A stretch of DNA of 64,000 nt from Caulobacter sp. 17J80-11 (GCF_014349105.1 NZ_JACSJI010000004.1:186001-250000), one strand, 5' to 3'; positions 50,818 through 59,834 are shown, numbered from the stretch's first letter. The notes: generated by a model not told the origin, from the letters alone. Numbers and translations are program-made.

Positions 50818-51576
50818 TCAGAACAGGACGTCGGCGAAGCCCATGCCGCCGTGCATGGAGGCGCCCGTGCGGTCGCGCTCCTTCAGCGAGCCGGAGCCGA
50901 AGTTCCAGCGCACGCCCAGCCGCCAGCTGGTGGAGTCCTCGCCGAAGAAGTTCTCGTCCTGGCCGCGATAGCCGGCGAAGAACGACACCGGCATGGTGTC
51001 CGGCTTGAACTCGGCGGTCAGGCCCCAGACGGTGGCGTCCAGCTCCTCGACGTCCATGTGCTTGACGTCGGCGGCGATCGAAATGTTGTCGGTGGCGAAG
51101 AAGGTCACGCCGGCGGTGGCGTTCCAGCCGTCGACGTCGTCGCTGCCGAAGAACATGCCGCCCTCGGACTTGTTGAAGCCGATCGAGCCGTTGATCGTGG
51201 CGCGGTCGAAGTACTTGGCGCCTTCGACGCCCAGGCCCCAGGCGCTCATCATCAGGACGTCGGTGCTGTCGGCGTAGACGCCGGCGGCCCAGCTGTCGTT
51301 GCGCTTGAACAGGTGCAGGCCGGCGTCGGTGTAGTTGAGGCTGGTCGACGGGCCGAAGAAGTCGACGTCGACGCGGTGCACGACGGCCTCGCCCTGGACG
51401 TTCCAGTCGCCGCCGATCTCGGTGGCGGCCGCGCCGCCCAGGTTGACGGCCTTGAAGTCGACGAAGCCGGCGTCGAGTTCGGCGTAGCTCAGGTCGACAT
51501 AGCCGGAGCCGGCGAAGGCCGGGGCGGCGGCGAACAGGGCGGCGACGGCCGCGGACGCGGACAACAGCTTCTTCAT
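50818..51576 (-). CDS. Surface/outer-membrane protein, paralogue 3 (252 aa)
   Basis: MKKLLSASAAVAALFAAAPA (signal peptide) with the same layout as paralogue 2 and near-identical motifs (WNVQGEAVVHRVDVDF, SAWGLGVEGAKYFDR, WNATAGVTFFATDN). The C-terminus KERDRTGASMHGGMGFADVLF matches paralogue 2. Tandem duplication of a surface protein is clear. No direct function can be named. Confidence 0.75.
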   Translation of the reverse strand: MKKLLSASAAVAALFAAAPAFAGSGYVDLSYAELDAGFVDFKAVNLGGAAATEIGGDWNVQGEAVVHRVDVDFFGPSTSLNYTDAGLHLFKRNDSWAAGVYADSTDVLMMSAWGLGVEGAKYFDRATINGSIGFNKSEGGMFFGSDDVDGWNATAGVTFFATDNISIAADVKHMDVEELDATVWGLTAEFKPDTMPVSFFAGYRGQDENFFGEDSTSWRLGVRWNFGSGSLKERDRTGASMHGGMGFADVLF

Positions 51577-51730
51577 GGGATCCCCCGTCAGCGCGCCGGG
51601 GAAGAGGTCCCGCGGCGGGCGGGTTCACCTACGAGGCGAGCGCAAGCTTTGCAATAACGCCGTTATTCGACCGTGCGCGGAGCGGACGAAGCGTGGCCCC
51701 GGCGCCACGTTGCGGGGAGGGGCTCCTGAT

Positions 51731-52293
51731 CCTTCTCCCCTTGAGGGAGAAGGACGGAGCCCGCGCCCCGGAGGTGTAGCCGAAGGGCTGCGCGGGAGGA
51801 TGAGGGGTCGCGCCGCGCTCGGCCGTCTGCCAAGCTTCGCCCATGGCCGACCAGCTCACCCTTCGTCGGCGCGCCCGCGGCATGCGCCAGGCGCCGACCC
51901 CGACCGAGGCCCGGCTCTGGGCTCTGCTGCGCAGTTCGAAGCTGCGGGGGCTGAAGTTTCGTCGCCAGGTCCCGATCGGCAACTACATCGCCGACTTCGC
52001 CTGCTTCTCGCCCCTGCTCATCGTGGAGGCGGACGGCGGGGCGCACCGCAATCCGGAATACGACGCCGAGCGCGACGCGTGGTTTCGGGCCGCCGGGTTT
52101 CGGGTGCTGCGCATTGCGAACGAGGTCGCCATCACCGCCGGCGACGAGGTGGCGGCGATGATCCTGCAGGCGGCCGGGCGCGAGCTGTAGCTGCGGCCGA
52201 GCGCGGCGCGACCCCTCATCCTCCCGCGCGGACCTGCGGCCCTGGCGGGCCTCCGGTGCGCGGGCTCCGTCCTTCTCCCTCAAGGGGAGAAGG
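51731..52293. mobile_element. DUF559 nuclease mobile element, 563 bp, with long inverted repeats
   Basis: The left end (51731-51825) and right end (52194-52293) are inverted copies of each other. Their outer ~44 bases (CCTTCTCCCCTTGAGGGAG, then GACGGAGCCCGCGC) match with one change. Their inner ~35 bases (CGCGGGAGGATGAGGGG, then TCGCGCCGCGCTCGGCCG) match exactly. One gene fills the interior. Related gene-less copies lie at 34365 and 37994. Confidence 0.85.
51843..52190 (+). CDS. DUF559 domain nuclease (Vsr-like fold), 115 aa
   Basis: ATG 51843 (MADQLTLRRRARGMRQAP) starts 17 bases inside the left inverted end, and the stop is 3 bases before the right end. The protein has the DUF559 pattern: TPTEARLWALLR (E22), LKFRRQVPIGNYIADFAC (D51), IVEADGGAHRNPEYD (E62) and FRAAGFRVLRI. 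DUF559 is related to PD-(D/E)xK/Vsr endonucleases. It is the only gene of the element and so may be the protein that acts on the repeats. No target is known. Confidence 0.85.
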   Translation: MADQLTLRRRARGMRQAPTPTEARLWALLRSSKLRGLKFRRQVPIGNYIADFACFSPLLIVEADGGAHRNPEYDAERDAWFRAAGFRVLRIANEVAITAGDEVAAMILQAAGREL

Positions 52294-52384
52294 GAAGAGG
52301 CGGGCGCAAGCCTCTAAGCTGTTGGCGTCCCCGCTTACCCGTGCGAGCTTAACCGTAAGGAACACGCACGTCCGGGGGATCTCA

Positions 52385-54526
52385 ATGCGCTCCATCATCG
52401 CCGCCGCGATCGCGGCCGGCCTGGCCGCGCCGGCCGCCTACGCCGCCGAGGCGCCGGTCGCCGCCAAGAAGCCGTATGAAGTGACCGCCCCGGCCGGGGC
52501 GCGCCAGGACGAGTACTACTGGCTGCGCGACGACACCCGCAAAAACCCGGAGATGCTGGCCTATCTGAACGCCGAGAACGCCTACACCGACGCGGTGCTG
52601 GCCCCGACCAAGGCGCTGCAGGAAAAGCTGTACGGCGAGATCGTCGGGCGCATCAAACAGGACGACAGCTCCGTCCCGTTCTCGCTGCGCGGCTACTGGT
52701 ACTACACTCGCTTCGAGACCGGTAAGGACTATCCCGTGCTGGCGCGCCGCAAGGGCGCCATGAGCGCGCCCGAAGAGGTCATGCTCGACCAGAGCGCCAT
52801 GGCCGAAGGCAAGGGCTACTTCGCGGTCGGCGACTGGGTGGTCAGCCAGGACAACCGCATCCTGGCCTACGCCGAGGACACGGTGGGCCGCCGGCAATAC
52901 GTCGTGAAGTTCAAGGACCTGGCCACCGGCCAGACCCTCGCCGACGAGATCCCTGACGCCGAGCCCAACCTGATCTGGGCCGACGACAACAAGACCGTCT
53001 TCTACGTCGAGAAGGACCCGGTCACCCTGCTGTCGACCCGGGTGAAGGCGCACGTGCTGGGCACGCCGGCCAGCGCCGACAAGCTGATCTACGAGGAGAA
53101 GGACACCTCCTTCTACATGGGCCTGGGGCGCACCCGGTCGGACAAGTACGTGTGCATCTACCTGCAGAGCACCGTGTCGACCGAGCAGCGCTGCTCGCAG
53201 GCCGGCGCCGACTTCGCCAAAAACGGCGAGCCGGGCGGCTCCTACTTCCGCACCATCGCCCCGCGCGTCCGCGACCACGAGTACGAGGCCGACCAGCTGG
53301 GCGACCGCTGGGTCATCCGCACCAACTGGGGCGGGGCCAAGAACTTCAAGCTGATGACCATGGGCGACACGACCACGCGCTGGGGCGATCCCGGCCAGTG
53401 GCGCGACCTGGTCCCGGCCTCGAAAGACGTGTTCATCCAGGGCTTCCAGCTGTTCGACGGCTTCGTGGCGGTGGACGAGCGCTCCGGCGGCCTGCGCCGG
53501 CTGCGCACCCTGACGCCGGACGGCAAGTCGAGCTTCGTGGCCAGCGACGAGCCGGCCTACACCATGGGCTTCTCGACCAACGCCGAGCCCAACACCACCA
53601 AGCTGCGCTACAGCTACACCTCGCTGACCACGCCGCAGACCATCTACGAGATCGACGTGGCGACGGGCCGGCGCGAGCTGCTGAAGCGCACCCCGGTCCT
53701 GGGCGGCTACGATCCGGCTGACTACGTCACCGAGCGGCTGTGGGCGACCGCCCGCGACGGCACGAAGGTGCCGGTCTCGGTGGTCTACAAGAAGGGCTTC
53801 AGGAAGGACGGCTCGGCCGCCATGCTGCAGTACGCCTACGGCAGCTACGGCATCTCCACCGACCCCAGCTTCTCGCCCTCGGTGGTCTCGCTTCTGGACC
53901 GCGGCATGGTCTACGCCGTGGCGCACATCCGCGGCGGCCAGGAGATGGGCCGGCCCTGGTACGACGACGGCCACCTGCTGAACAAGAAGAACACCTTCAC
54001 CGACTTCATCGACGTCACCCGCTTCCTGGTGAAGGCGGGCTACGCCAGGAAGGACCGGGTCGCCGCGATGGGCGGCAGCGCCGGGGGCCTGTTGATGGGC
54101 GCCGTCGCCAACATGGCGCCGGACGACTACCGCGCCATGGTCGCCCAGGTGCCGTTCGTCGACGTGGTCACCACCATGCTGGACGAGAGCATCCCGCTGA
54201 CCACCAACGAGTTCGACGAGTGGGGCAACCCGAAGGATCCGAAGTACTACGCCTACATGCTGTCCTACAGCCCTTACGACAACGTCGAGGCCAAGGCCTA
54301 TCCGGCGATGTATGTCGGCACCGGCCTGTGGGACAGCCAGGTCCAGTACTTCGAACCGGCCAAGTGGGTCGCCCGCCTGCGCGCCAAGAAGACCGACCAG
54401 CACACGCTCGTCTTCCGCGTGAACATGGAGGCGGGCCACGGCGGCAAGAGCGGCCGCTTCCGCAAGTTCCGCGAAACGGCGGAGAGCTACGGCTTCATCC
54501 TGACCGAGCTGGGGGTGGAGAAGTAG
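52385..54526 (+). CDS. Exported S9 oligopeptidase (prolyl oligopeptidase / protease II type), 713 aa
   Basis: ATG 52385 (MRSIIAAAIAAGLAAPAAYA) provides a signal peptide, so the enzyme is periplasmic. The beta-propeller covers about residues 60-420 (YYWLRDDTRKNPEMLAYLN near the start). The hydrolase has nucleophile S565 (MGGSAGGLLMG), D650 (GLWDSQVQ) and H685 (EAGHGGKSGR), the catalytic triad of the S9 family. Length fits the oligopeptidase B class. It is followed by a small membrane gene on the same strand. Confidence 0.9.
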   Translation: MRSIIAAAIAAGLAAPAAYAAEAPVAAKKPYEVTAPAGARQDEYYWLRDDTRKNPEMLAYLNAENAYTDAVLAPTKALQEKLYGEIVGRIKQDDSSVPFSLRGYWYYTRFETGKDYPVLARRKGAMSAPEEVMLDQSAMAEGKGYFAVGDWVVSQDNRILAYAEDTVGRRQYVVKFKDLATGQTLADEIPDAEPNLIWADDNKTVFYVEKDPVTLLSTRVKAHVLGTPASADKLIYEEKDTSFYMGLGRTRSDKYVCIYLQSTVSTEQRCSQAGADFAKNGEPGGSYFRTIAPRVRDHEYEADQLGDRWVIRTNWGGAKNFKLMTMGDTTTRWGDPGQWRDLVPASKDVFIQGFQLFDGFVAVDERSGGLRRLRTLTPDGKSSFVASDEPAYTMGFSTNAEPNTTKLRYSYTSLTTPQTIYEIDVATGRRELLKRTPVLGGYDPADYVTERLWATARDGTKVPVSVVYKKGFRKDGSAAMLQYAYGSYGISTDPSFSPSVVSLLDRGMVYAVAHIRGGQEMGRPWYDDGHLLNKKNTFTDFIDVTRFLVKAGYARKDRVAAMGGSAGGLLMGAVANMAPDDYRAMVAQVPFVDVVTTMLDESIPLTTNEFDEWGNPKDPKYYAYMLSYSPYDNVEAKAYPAMYVGTGLWDSQVQYFEPAKWVARLRAKKTDQHTLVFRVNMEAGHGGKSGRFRKFRETAESYGFILTELGVEK

Positions 54527-54538
54527 GGGGGCGGGCGC

Positions 54539-54922
54539 ATGTCCCTGCGTCGGCTTCAGGCGTTCCTGTCCGGTTACGCCGGGCTCTGGACCTTCACCGG
54601 GGGCGTCGCCCTGTCGGGCGCAGCGCTCGTCGTGGCGATGGTTCTGTTTCGCGCCGAGGCGGAACCGATCGTGCGCTTCGCGTTGCCGCTGCTGATGAGT
54701 GTTGGACGTCACCGGCATGGTCACTCCCACTACCGGTACGAGGAGGATCACTACGGCTTCGTGATCGGCTTCATTGTCGTGACGACGGTGGTGTTCGTGG
54801 GGCTGCTGATCTGGGGCATCGCCGGGAAGCCCGAGTCGGATCGACGCCTGGAGCGGCATCTCGAGGCCCAACTCGAACAGTCGATGCGACGCTCGACGCG
54901 GAGCATCGACGATCTGCGCTGA
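54539..54922 (+). CDS. Membrane protein, 127 aa
   Basis: ATG 54539 lies 12 bases after the peptidase stop, so the two are probably co-transcribed. Hydrophobic spans lie at about residues 16-36 and 74-95, separated by a histidine-rich loop (GRHRHGHSHYRYEEDH) that could bind metal. The C-terminal segment is charged and helical. The function is unknown. Confidence 0.65.
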   Translation: MSLRRLQAFLSGYAGLWTFTGGVALSGAALVVAMVLFRAEAEPIVRFALPLLMSVGRHRHGHSHYRYEEDHYGFVIGFIVVTTVVFVGLLIWGIAGKPESDRRLERHLEAQLEQSMRRSTRSIDDLR

Positions 54923-54966
54923 CGACGGACGCCACCCTGCGCCTTAGAATCCATCGCGGCGAGCTT

Positions 54967-55062
54967 GCGCTCGGGGCCGGGCTGGTCAAGGACCGGCTTG
55001 GACGGGCCGGCCGCGCCGCGGCGCGCGTGCCGCGCGTCCTTGAGCAGCCCGGTCCCGAGCGC
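54967..55062. repeat. 27-bp inverted repeat around a GC-rich spacer
   Basis: The arms 54967-54993 and 55036-55062 differ at only two bases in inverted orientation (core CCGGGCTGGTCAAGGAC). The sequence following the right arm (GCTCCAATTCCACC) recurs with changes at 57475-57488. Confidence 0.65.
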
Positions 55063-55132
55063 TCCAATTCCACCATGGATCTAAGGGGGCACCGGCCCGT
55101 CGGTGACGGAGCGCAACGCCCCCCCCCACTGT

Positions 55133-55273
55133 CGTCACCCTCGGGCTTGTCCCGAGGGCCCAGGGTTCCGCTCGCAGGATCGGGAGAGGGGACGCGCACC
55201 GGCGCGTGGCCGCGAACGGCCTGGGCGTCGTGCGGCTGACGGCTGGGCCCTCGGGACAAGCCCGAGGGTGACG
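55133..55273 (+). mobile_element. REP2 element, 141 bp
   Basis: Full copy with both arms intact. Confidence 0.85.
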
Positions 55274-55351
55274 ATGAAGGGGCGCGTGACCCCAAGGGCG
55301 AAGCGGCCTAGCTAGCGTTCGAACCCGGCGCGTCGCCGGCGGAGGGTGCGC

Positions 55352-55975
55352 GTGACCGAAGCCGAACGACTGCAGGAGGCCGAGCGGCTGTTCGGCGAGG
55401 GCACGCAGGCGGAGTCCGACGGGCGAGAGGACGAGGCTATGGGGCTGATCCGCCGCGCTGCCCTGATGGGCGAGGTGAGCGCCTGGATCTATCTCGGCTG
55501 CCTGCTCACCGACCGCGGCGGACGGGATTACGCCGGCGGCATGCGCTGGCTGAAACGGGCGGCCTGGCGCGGGGAAGCGATGGCGGCCTGGAATCTGGCC
55601 ATGCAGTACCGCATCGACGAACGGCCCGCGCCCTACCTGCGCTGGATGCGGGTGGCGGCTCGGTTGGGCTGGGCCGACGCCCCTGTGGTGCTGGCCGAGA
55701 TCGACCGGCGCCGGGCCGCTGGCCAGCCCTGGGCCATGCTGAAGCAGGGGCATGTCGACGCCCTGGACCTCGAGTGGGAGCTGGAGGACGTGCGCGACGG
55801 CAAGGCGAGCGCGGCCAAGGCGGCGGAGTGGGCCGAGGGCGTGATCCACCGGCGCTGGGCCGCCGGGGTCGCCCCGGCCGACCGCGAGCGGCTGCTGCCG
55901 GTGCTGTGGGAGATGGCCGCGCCGGGTCTGACCCCGCAGCGCGCGGCGGAGCTGATTTACAAGCTGACGGCGTGA
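55352..55975 (+). CDS. Sel1-like repeat protein, 207 aa
   Basis: GTG 55352 has GGAGGG upstream, reading MTEAERLQEAERLF. The sequence is composed of Sel1/TPR-type helix pairs (EAMGLIRRAALMGEVSAWIY, GGMRWLKRAAWRGEAMAAWN), with alternating alanine/leucine and tryptophan positions. Such proteins act as scaffolds or in signalling and stress. It has no signal peptide and is monocistronic. Confidence 0.75.
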   Translation: MTEAERLQEAERLFGEGTQAESDGREDEAMGLIRRAALMGEVSAWIYLGCLLTDRGGRDYAGGMRWLKRAAWRGEAMAAWNLAMQYRIDERPAPYLRWMRVAARLGWADAPVVLAEIDRRRAAGQPWAMLKQGHVDALDLEWELEDVRDGKASAAKAAEWAEGVIHRRWAAGVAPADRERLLPVLWEMAAPGLTPQRAAELIYKLTA

Positions 55976-56020
55976 GCCGCGGCTGAACGCCAAGTCGGGC
56001 CCGCGCGCTCGCCCCACTGT

Positions 56021-56161
56021 CGTCACCTCGGGCTTGTCCCGAGGGTCCAGGGTTCCGCTTCGCAGGAGCGGGGGAGAGGGCGCGAGCCCGGCGCGCGGCT
56101 GCGAACGGCCTCGGCGTCGTGCGGCCGACGGCTGGGCCCTCGGGACAAGCCCGACCATCAC
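56021..56161 (+). mobile_element. REP2 element copy with degenerate right end
   Basis: The left arm is nearly intact (one base missing: CGTCACCTCGGG) and the right arm has decayed (AAGCCCGACCATCACGACG). Confidence 0.7.
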
Positions 56162-56259
56162 GACGAAAGCGCTGCCCGCCGATTGACGTTCTTCCAGCGT
56201 CGCCGGATGTTCCCCCACCGGCCGCACGGGGGCGGCCGGGTCCCGTGTTGGAGCTTTCT

Positions 56260-56961
56260 ATGAAACCGACCGCCCGCCTGCTCGCGGCCGCCGTGCTGGC
56301 CTGCGCCGGGTCCGCCGCCGCCGGGGAGCCCGTCGCGCGCGAGCCGGCGCGTCCGGCCGCGCTCACCGCGCCGCAGCAGTCGGGCCGCCGCGTCGTTCCT
56401 GGGCCGACGCGTGTCGTGCCGACGAGCGGACCGCAACTGGTCTGGGCGCGCGCGCCCAGCGAAACGGACATCGAGATCTCCTATCCGATCGAGGCCGCGG
56501 TCCGCTCGATGGAGGGGCGCGTGGTCTATCTGTGCCGGATCTCCCGGACGCTGACCCTGGAGGCCTGCCAGGTGGAGAGCGAGAGCCCGCCGGGGGAGGG
56601 CTTCGGCGAGGCCGGGCTGGGCCTGACGCAACGCTACCAGTTGGCCTCCGGCCTGGCGCCGGGGGAGGTGATCCGCCTGCCCATCCGCTTCATCCTGGAC
56701 TCGCCGCCCGAGCCGCGCGAGTTCACCGACGAGTGCGCCGGTTACGCCGTCGCAGTGGAGCGGACGATCCGTCACCTGGACGGGGTGCCGGGCTGGTGGG
56801 CGCGGTACTGGGCCGCCCGGTCGCGCTACCTCGCGGTGCAGGCCGGCGAGGCGGACACCCCCGATCGGCTGGCGGCCAGCATCGCCAACGCGACCGAGCG
56901 GCTGGCCGCTGGCAAGGAGCGCGGCTGGTTCGGCAAGCTCGGCGCCTGCTCGCTGCGCTAG
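56260..56961 (+). CDS. Secreted TonB-C-like protein, 233 aa
   Basis: ATG 56260 (MKPTARLLAAAVLACAGSAA) is a signal peptide start. The central region (ISYPIEAAVRSMEGRVVYLC, RISRTLTLEACQVES) resembles the TonB C-terminal domain, as does the protein at 9390-9860. The rest has DECAGYAVAVERTIRHLDG and several cysteines. A periplasmic, energy-transduction-like or scaffolding role is possible but unproven. Confidence 0.6.
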   Translation: MKPTARLLAAAVLACAGSAAAGEPVAREPARPAALTAPQQSGRRVVPGPTRVVPTSGPQLVWARAPSETDIEISYPIEAAVRSMEGRVVYLCRISRTLTLEACQVESESPPGEGFGEAGLGLTQRYQLASGLAPGEVIRLPIRFILDSPPEPREFTDECAGYAVAVERTIRHLDGVPGWWARYWAARSRYLAVQAGEADTPDRLAASIANATERLAAGKERGWFGKLGACSLR

Positions 56962-57023
56962 GGCGGCCGGCGACTCCGCCTCTACTTCCCCGCGCCCCGA
57001 ACAGCCACCGGCCGGCCTCGCCG

Positions 57024-57063
57024 CCGGTGGCCCCTCCTTCGCCCGCAAGGGGAGAAGGACCAG
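57024..57063 (+). repeat. REP4 half hairpin
   Basis: CCTCCTTCGCCCGCAAGGGG followed by AGAAGGAC, right-end type of the REP4 family. Confidence 0.5.
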
Positions 57064-57137
57064 GGCGGCGACCTTGCGCCGCGATTGACCCGCGCGCCGG
57101 CCCGCCCAATGTTCCGCGCCTGTCGGAGGGCGTGCGC

Positions 57138-57425
57138 GTGGCGATGATCTCGGTGACCGGCCTGGTCGGGGCGGCGGCGCTGGCGGCCTACGTCACCGCG
57201 GGCCTCGAGCTGCGGGCGACGGTCAGGCGGCTGCGCGCCGAGGGCCGCGGCGCCGACGTGCTGCCCGAAGAGCTGCCCGTGGTCGGGCCGCGGGCCTGGG
57301 CCTGGGCCTTCAGCCACCGCCACCGCGAGGTCGGCGACGTGCACCTGAGCCGGATGGTGATGCTCTGGCGGGTGGCCATCGCGGCCCTGCCGGTGGGCGT
57401 GCTGGCCCTGTTCATCGGGGGCTAG
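57138..57425 (+). CDS. Small membrane protein, 95 aa
   Basis: The start is GTG 57138, 8 bases after GGAGG; the ATG at 57144 has poorer spacing. Hydrophobic spans lie at about residues 5-24 and 74-94, with a cytosolic, charged middle (RRLRAEGRGADVLPEELPVV). No family is recognised. Confidence 0.6.
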   Translation: MAMISVTGLVGAAALAAYVTAGLELRATVRRLRAEGRGADVLPEELPVVGPRAWAWAFSHRHREVGDVHLSRMVMLWRVAIAALPVGVLALFIGG

Positions 57426-57736
<311 letters not shown>

Positions 57737-58807
57737 ATGCACGGCCGTCCTCTGAGCATCCTCCACGTGCTGATCCACAAGGGCTATGGCGGCGCGGGCC
57801 GTTACTGCCTTGATCTGGCGCAGAGACAGCGCGACGCTGGCTGCCGGGTCGGCTTCGTCTTGCGGCCTAGTGATCCGAAGGCGCGTGTAAGCATTTACGA
57901 CTACCTGCCGGCCGACGTCCCGCGCTTCATGGCCTGGCGGCCGTTCGAGAGCTTCTCGATCGGCGGGGCGGCGGCCCGCTTCAAGCCCGACGTCCTGCAC
58001 GCCCACGTCGGCTGGTCGGCGCGCGCGGTCGGCGCGATGCGCAGGCGACCGCCGGCGGTCGCCACGCTGCACCTGGGCTACAAGGCCAAGGACTGCGCCC
58101 GGCTGGACGGGGTGATCCGCATCGCCGACTGGCAGTCGCGCGACATGGCCGATTATCGCGGCCGCGCCGAGACCATACCGAACTGGCTGCCCAAGCAGCC
58201 GGCCGTCCTGCCGGCGGCGGTCACGGCGCTGCGGCGCGAGCTCGGGGTGGGGCCCAAGGACATACTGGTCGGATCGGTGGGGCGGCTGCACCCGGTCAAG
58301 GGCGTGGACCTGCTGGTGAAGAGCTTCCGCCAGACCGCGCCGGCGAACGCGCGCCTGGTCGTGCTGGGCGACGGGCCGGAGCGGGCCGCGCTGGAGGCCC
58401 TGGCCGACGGCGACCCGCGGGTGAAGCTGGTGGGCTATGTCTCCGAGCCCGCGCCCTGGTTCCGGGCCTTCGACCTGTTCGCCATGCCCTCGCGCTTTGA
58501 GCCGTTCGGCATCGCCGCGCTGGAGGCCATGAACGCCGGCGCGCGGATCGTCGCCGCGGACACCGGCGGGCTGGGCGAGGTGCTGCGGAACACCCCCGCG
58601 GAACTGGTGCCGCCCGACGACGAGGCGGCCCTGGCCTCGGCCCTGACGCGGTTCTTCGAACAGCGCGCGGCCGGCGGCCCGGCGCGAAGAATCGCCTATG
58701 ACATGACGCGTTACCAGGGCGAGGACGCGGTGCGGCGCATCGACCGTTTCTATCGGGACGTGATCGCGCGCTCGGCCGAGCCGGCCGACGTGGCGCGCGT
58801 GGCGTGA
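57737..58807 (+). CDS. Family-4 glycosyltransferase, 356 aa
   Basis: ATG 57737 (MHGRPLSILHVLIHKGYGGA) starts a GT-B type glycosyltransferase. Its N-terminal domain has GYGGAGRYCLDLA. The C-terminal domain has the GT4 signature (FEPFGIAALEAMNAG with an E-x7-E-like arrangement) and DTGGLGEVL. Likely role: sugar addition in exopolysaccharide or surface glycan synthesis. Its stop is 4 bases before the next start, a probable operon with the pyruvyltransferase gene. Confidence 0.85.
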   Translation: MHGRPLSILHVLIHKGYGGAGRYCLDLAQRQRDAGCRVGFVLRPSDPKARVSIYDYLPADVPRFMAWRPFESFSIGGAAARFKPDVLHAHVGWSARAVGAMRRRPPAVATLHLGYKAKDCARLDGVIRIADWQSRDMADYRGRAETIPNWLPKQPAVLPAAVTALRRELGVGPKDILVGSVGRLHPVKGVDLLVKSFRQTAPANARLVVLGDGPERAALEALADGDPRVKLVGYVSEPAPWFRAFDLFAMPSRFEPFGIAALEAMNAGARIVAADTGGLGEVLRNTPAELVPPDDEAALASALTRFFEQRAAGGPARRIAYDMTRYQGEDAVRRIDRFYRDVIARSAEPADVARVA

Positions 58808-58811
58808 GCCG

Positions 58812-59834
58812 ATGAAGCTGTTCTACAGCAAGCAGAAGGCCGGCAACTTCGGGGACGACCTGAACGCGTGGCTGTGGGCGCGCCTGGCGCCGGACCTGTT
58901 GGACAGCGCCCCCGACGTCTCGTTCAGCGGCATCGGCACCGTCATCGGGCCGCGCATGACCGGCCCCGGCCCCTGGATCGTGTTCGGCAGCGGGGTCGGC
59001 TACGGGCCGCCGCCGCGCGGGTTCGGCGGCGAGGACTGGCGCGTGGTGTGCGTGCGGGGGCCGGTGACCGCGCGGGTGCTGCGGCTCAAGCCCGAGCTGG
59101 CCTGCACCGACCCGGCCATCCTGCTCTCCGCCCTGCCGGAGTTCGCGCCCGTCGCCGACGGCGAGCGCCACGGCGTCGTCTTCGTCCCGCACCACAGCGC
59201 GCTGGAGCGTGGCGCGTGGGCGGCCGTCTGCGAACGCGCCGGGATCGAATACCTCAGCCCCCAGACCGACAGCGTCGAGGTGGTCAAGCGCCTGCGCACG
59301 GCCAGGCTGGTGATCGCCGACGCCATGCACGCGGCCATCATCGCCGACGCCATGCGCACGCCCTGGATCGCCGTGCGGACCTCGCGCGAGATCAGCACGC
59401 TGAAATGGTGCGACTGGACCCTGTCGATGGGGCTGCGGTACGCGCCGGTCGAACTGCCGGCCAGCACGGCGCGCGAGGCCGTCCGCAGCAACGCCCTGCA
59501 CCTGTGGGGGCGGGACTACGCCTGCCACGACGCCAGCCTGGGCGGGCTGGAGTGGCACTTCTGGCGCGACGCCTGGCGCAAGACGCGCTGGTGGTGGTCG
59601 CTGCGCCGGCGCCTCGGCAAGAACCTGTACAAGGTGATCGACGCGATCGAGGGCCGCTGGCGCAAGGGCGAGGACGAAGGCCGGCTGGACGCCGCGGCCA
59701 AGGTCCTGGCCGACCTGGCCAGGCGCCCGGGCACGCTCAGCGACGCGTCCGTCGGCGCCCGCCACACCGCCCGCCTGCTGCGCGAGCTGCGCGCGCTCGA
59801 GGCGCAATACGCCGACGTCCGGGCGCGGGCGTAG
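58812..59834 (+). CDS. Polysaccharide pyruvyltransferase-like protein (ExoV-like), 340 aa
   Basis: MKLFYSKQKAGNFGDDLNAW matches the N-terminus of ExoV-type ketal pyruvyltransferases, followed by PWIVFGSGVGYGPP, VVCVRGPVTARVL and ADAMHAAIIADAMRTPWIAV. The C-terminus contains SLRRRLGKNLYKVIDAIEG. It probably pyruvylates sugar units built by the glycosyltransferase just upstream. No signal peptide is present. A REP2 element follows. Confidence 0.85.
   Translation: MKLFYSKQKAGNFGDDLNAWLWARLAPDLLDSAPDVSFSGIGTVIGPRMTGPGPWIVFGSGVGYGPPPRGFGGEDWRVVCVRGPVTARVLRLKPELACTDPAILLSALPEFAPVADGERHGVVFVPHHSALERGAWAAVCERAGIEYLSPQTDSVEVVKRLRTARLVIADAMHAAIIADAMRTPWIAVRTSREISTLKWCDWTLSMGLRYAPVELPASTAREAVRSNALHLWGRDYACHDASLGGLEWHFWRDAWRKTRWWWSLRRRLGKNLYKVIDAIEGRWRKGEDEGRLDAAAKVLADLARRPGTLSDASVGARHTARLLRELRALEAQYADVRARA

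Larger units (their letters stand above)
54923..55351. other. Intergenic 429 bp with a long inverted repeat and REP2
   Basis: It holds an inverted repeat (54967-55062), a full REP2 (55133-55273), and the leader of the Sel1-type gene with GGAGGGTGCGC before its start. No gene was found. Confidence 0.6.

Noticed and set aside
55036-55078. tRNA 3' end suggested by GCTCCAATTCCACCA
   Set aside because: The stretch has no acceptor, D or anticodon arm pairing and is part of an inverted repeat.
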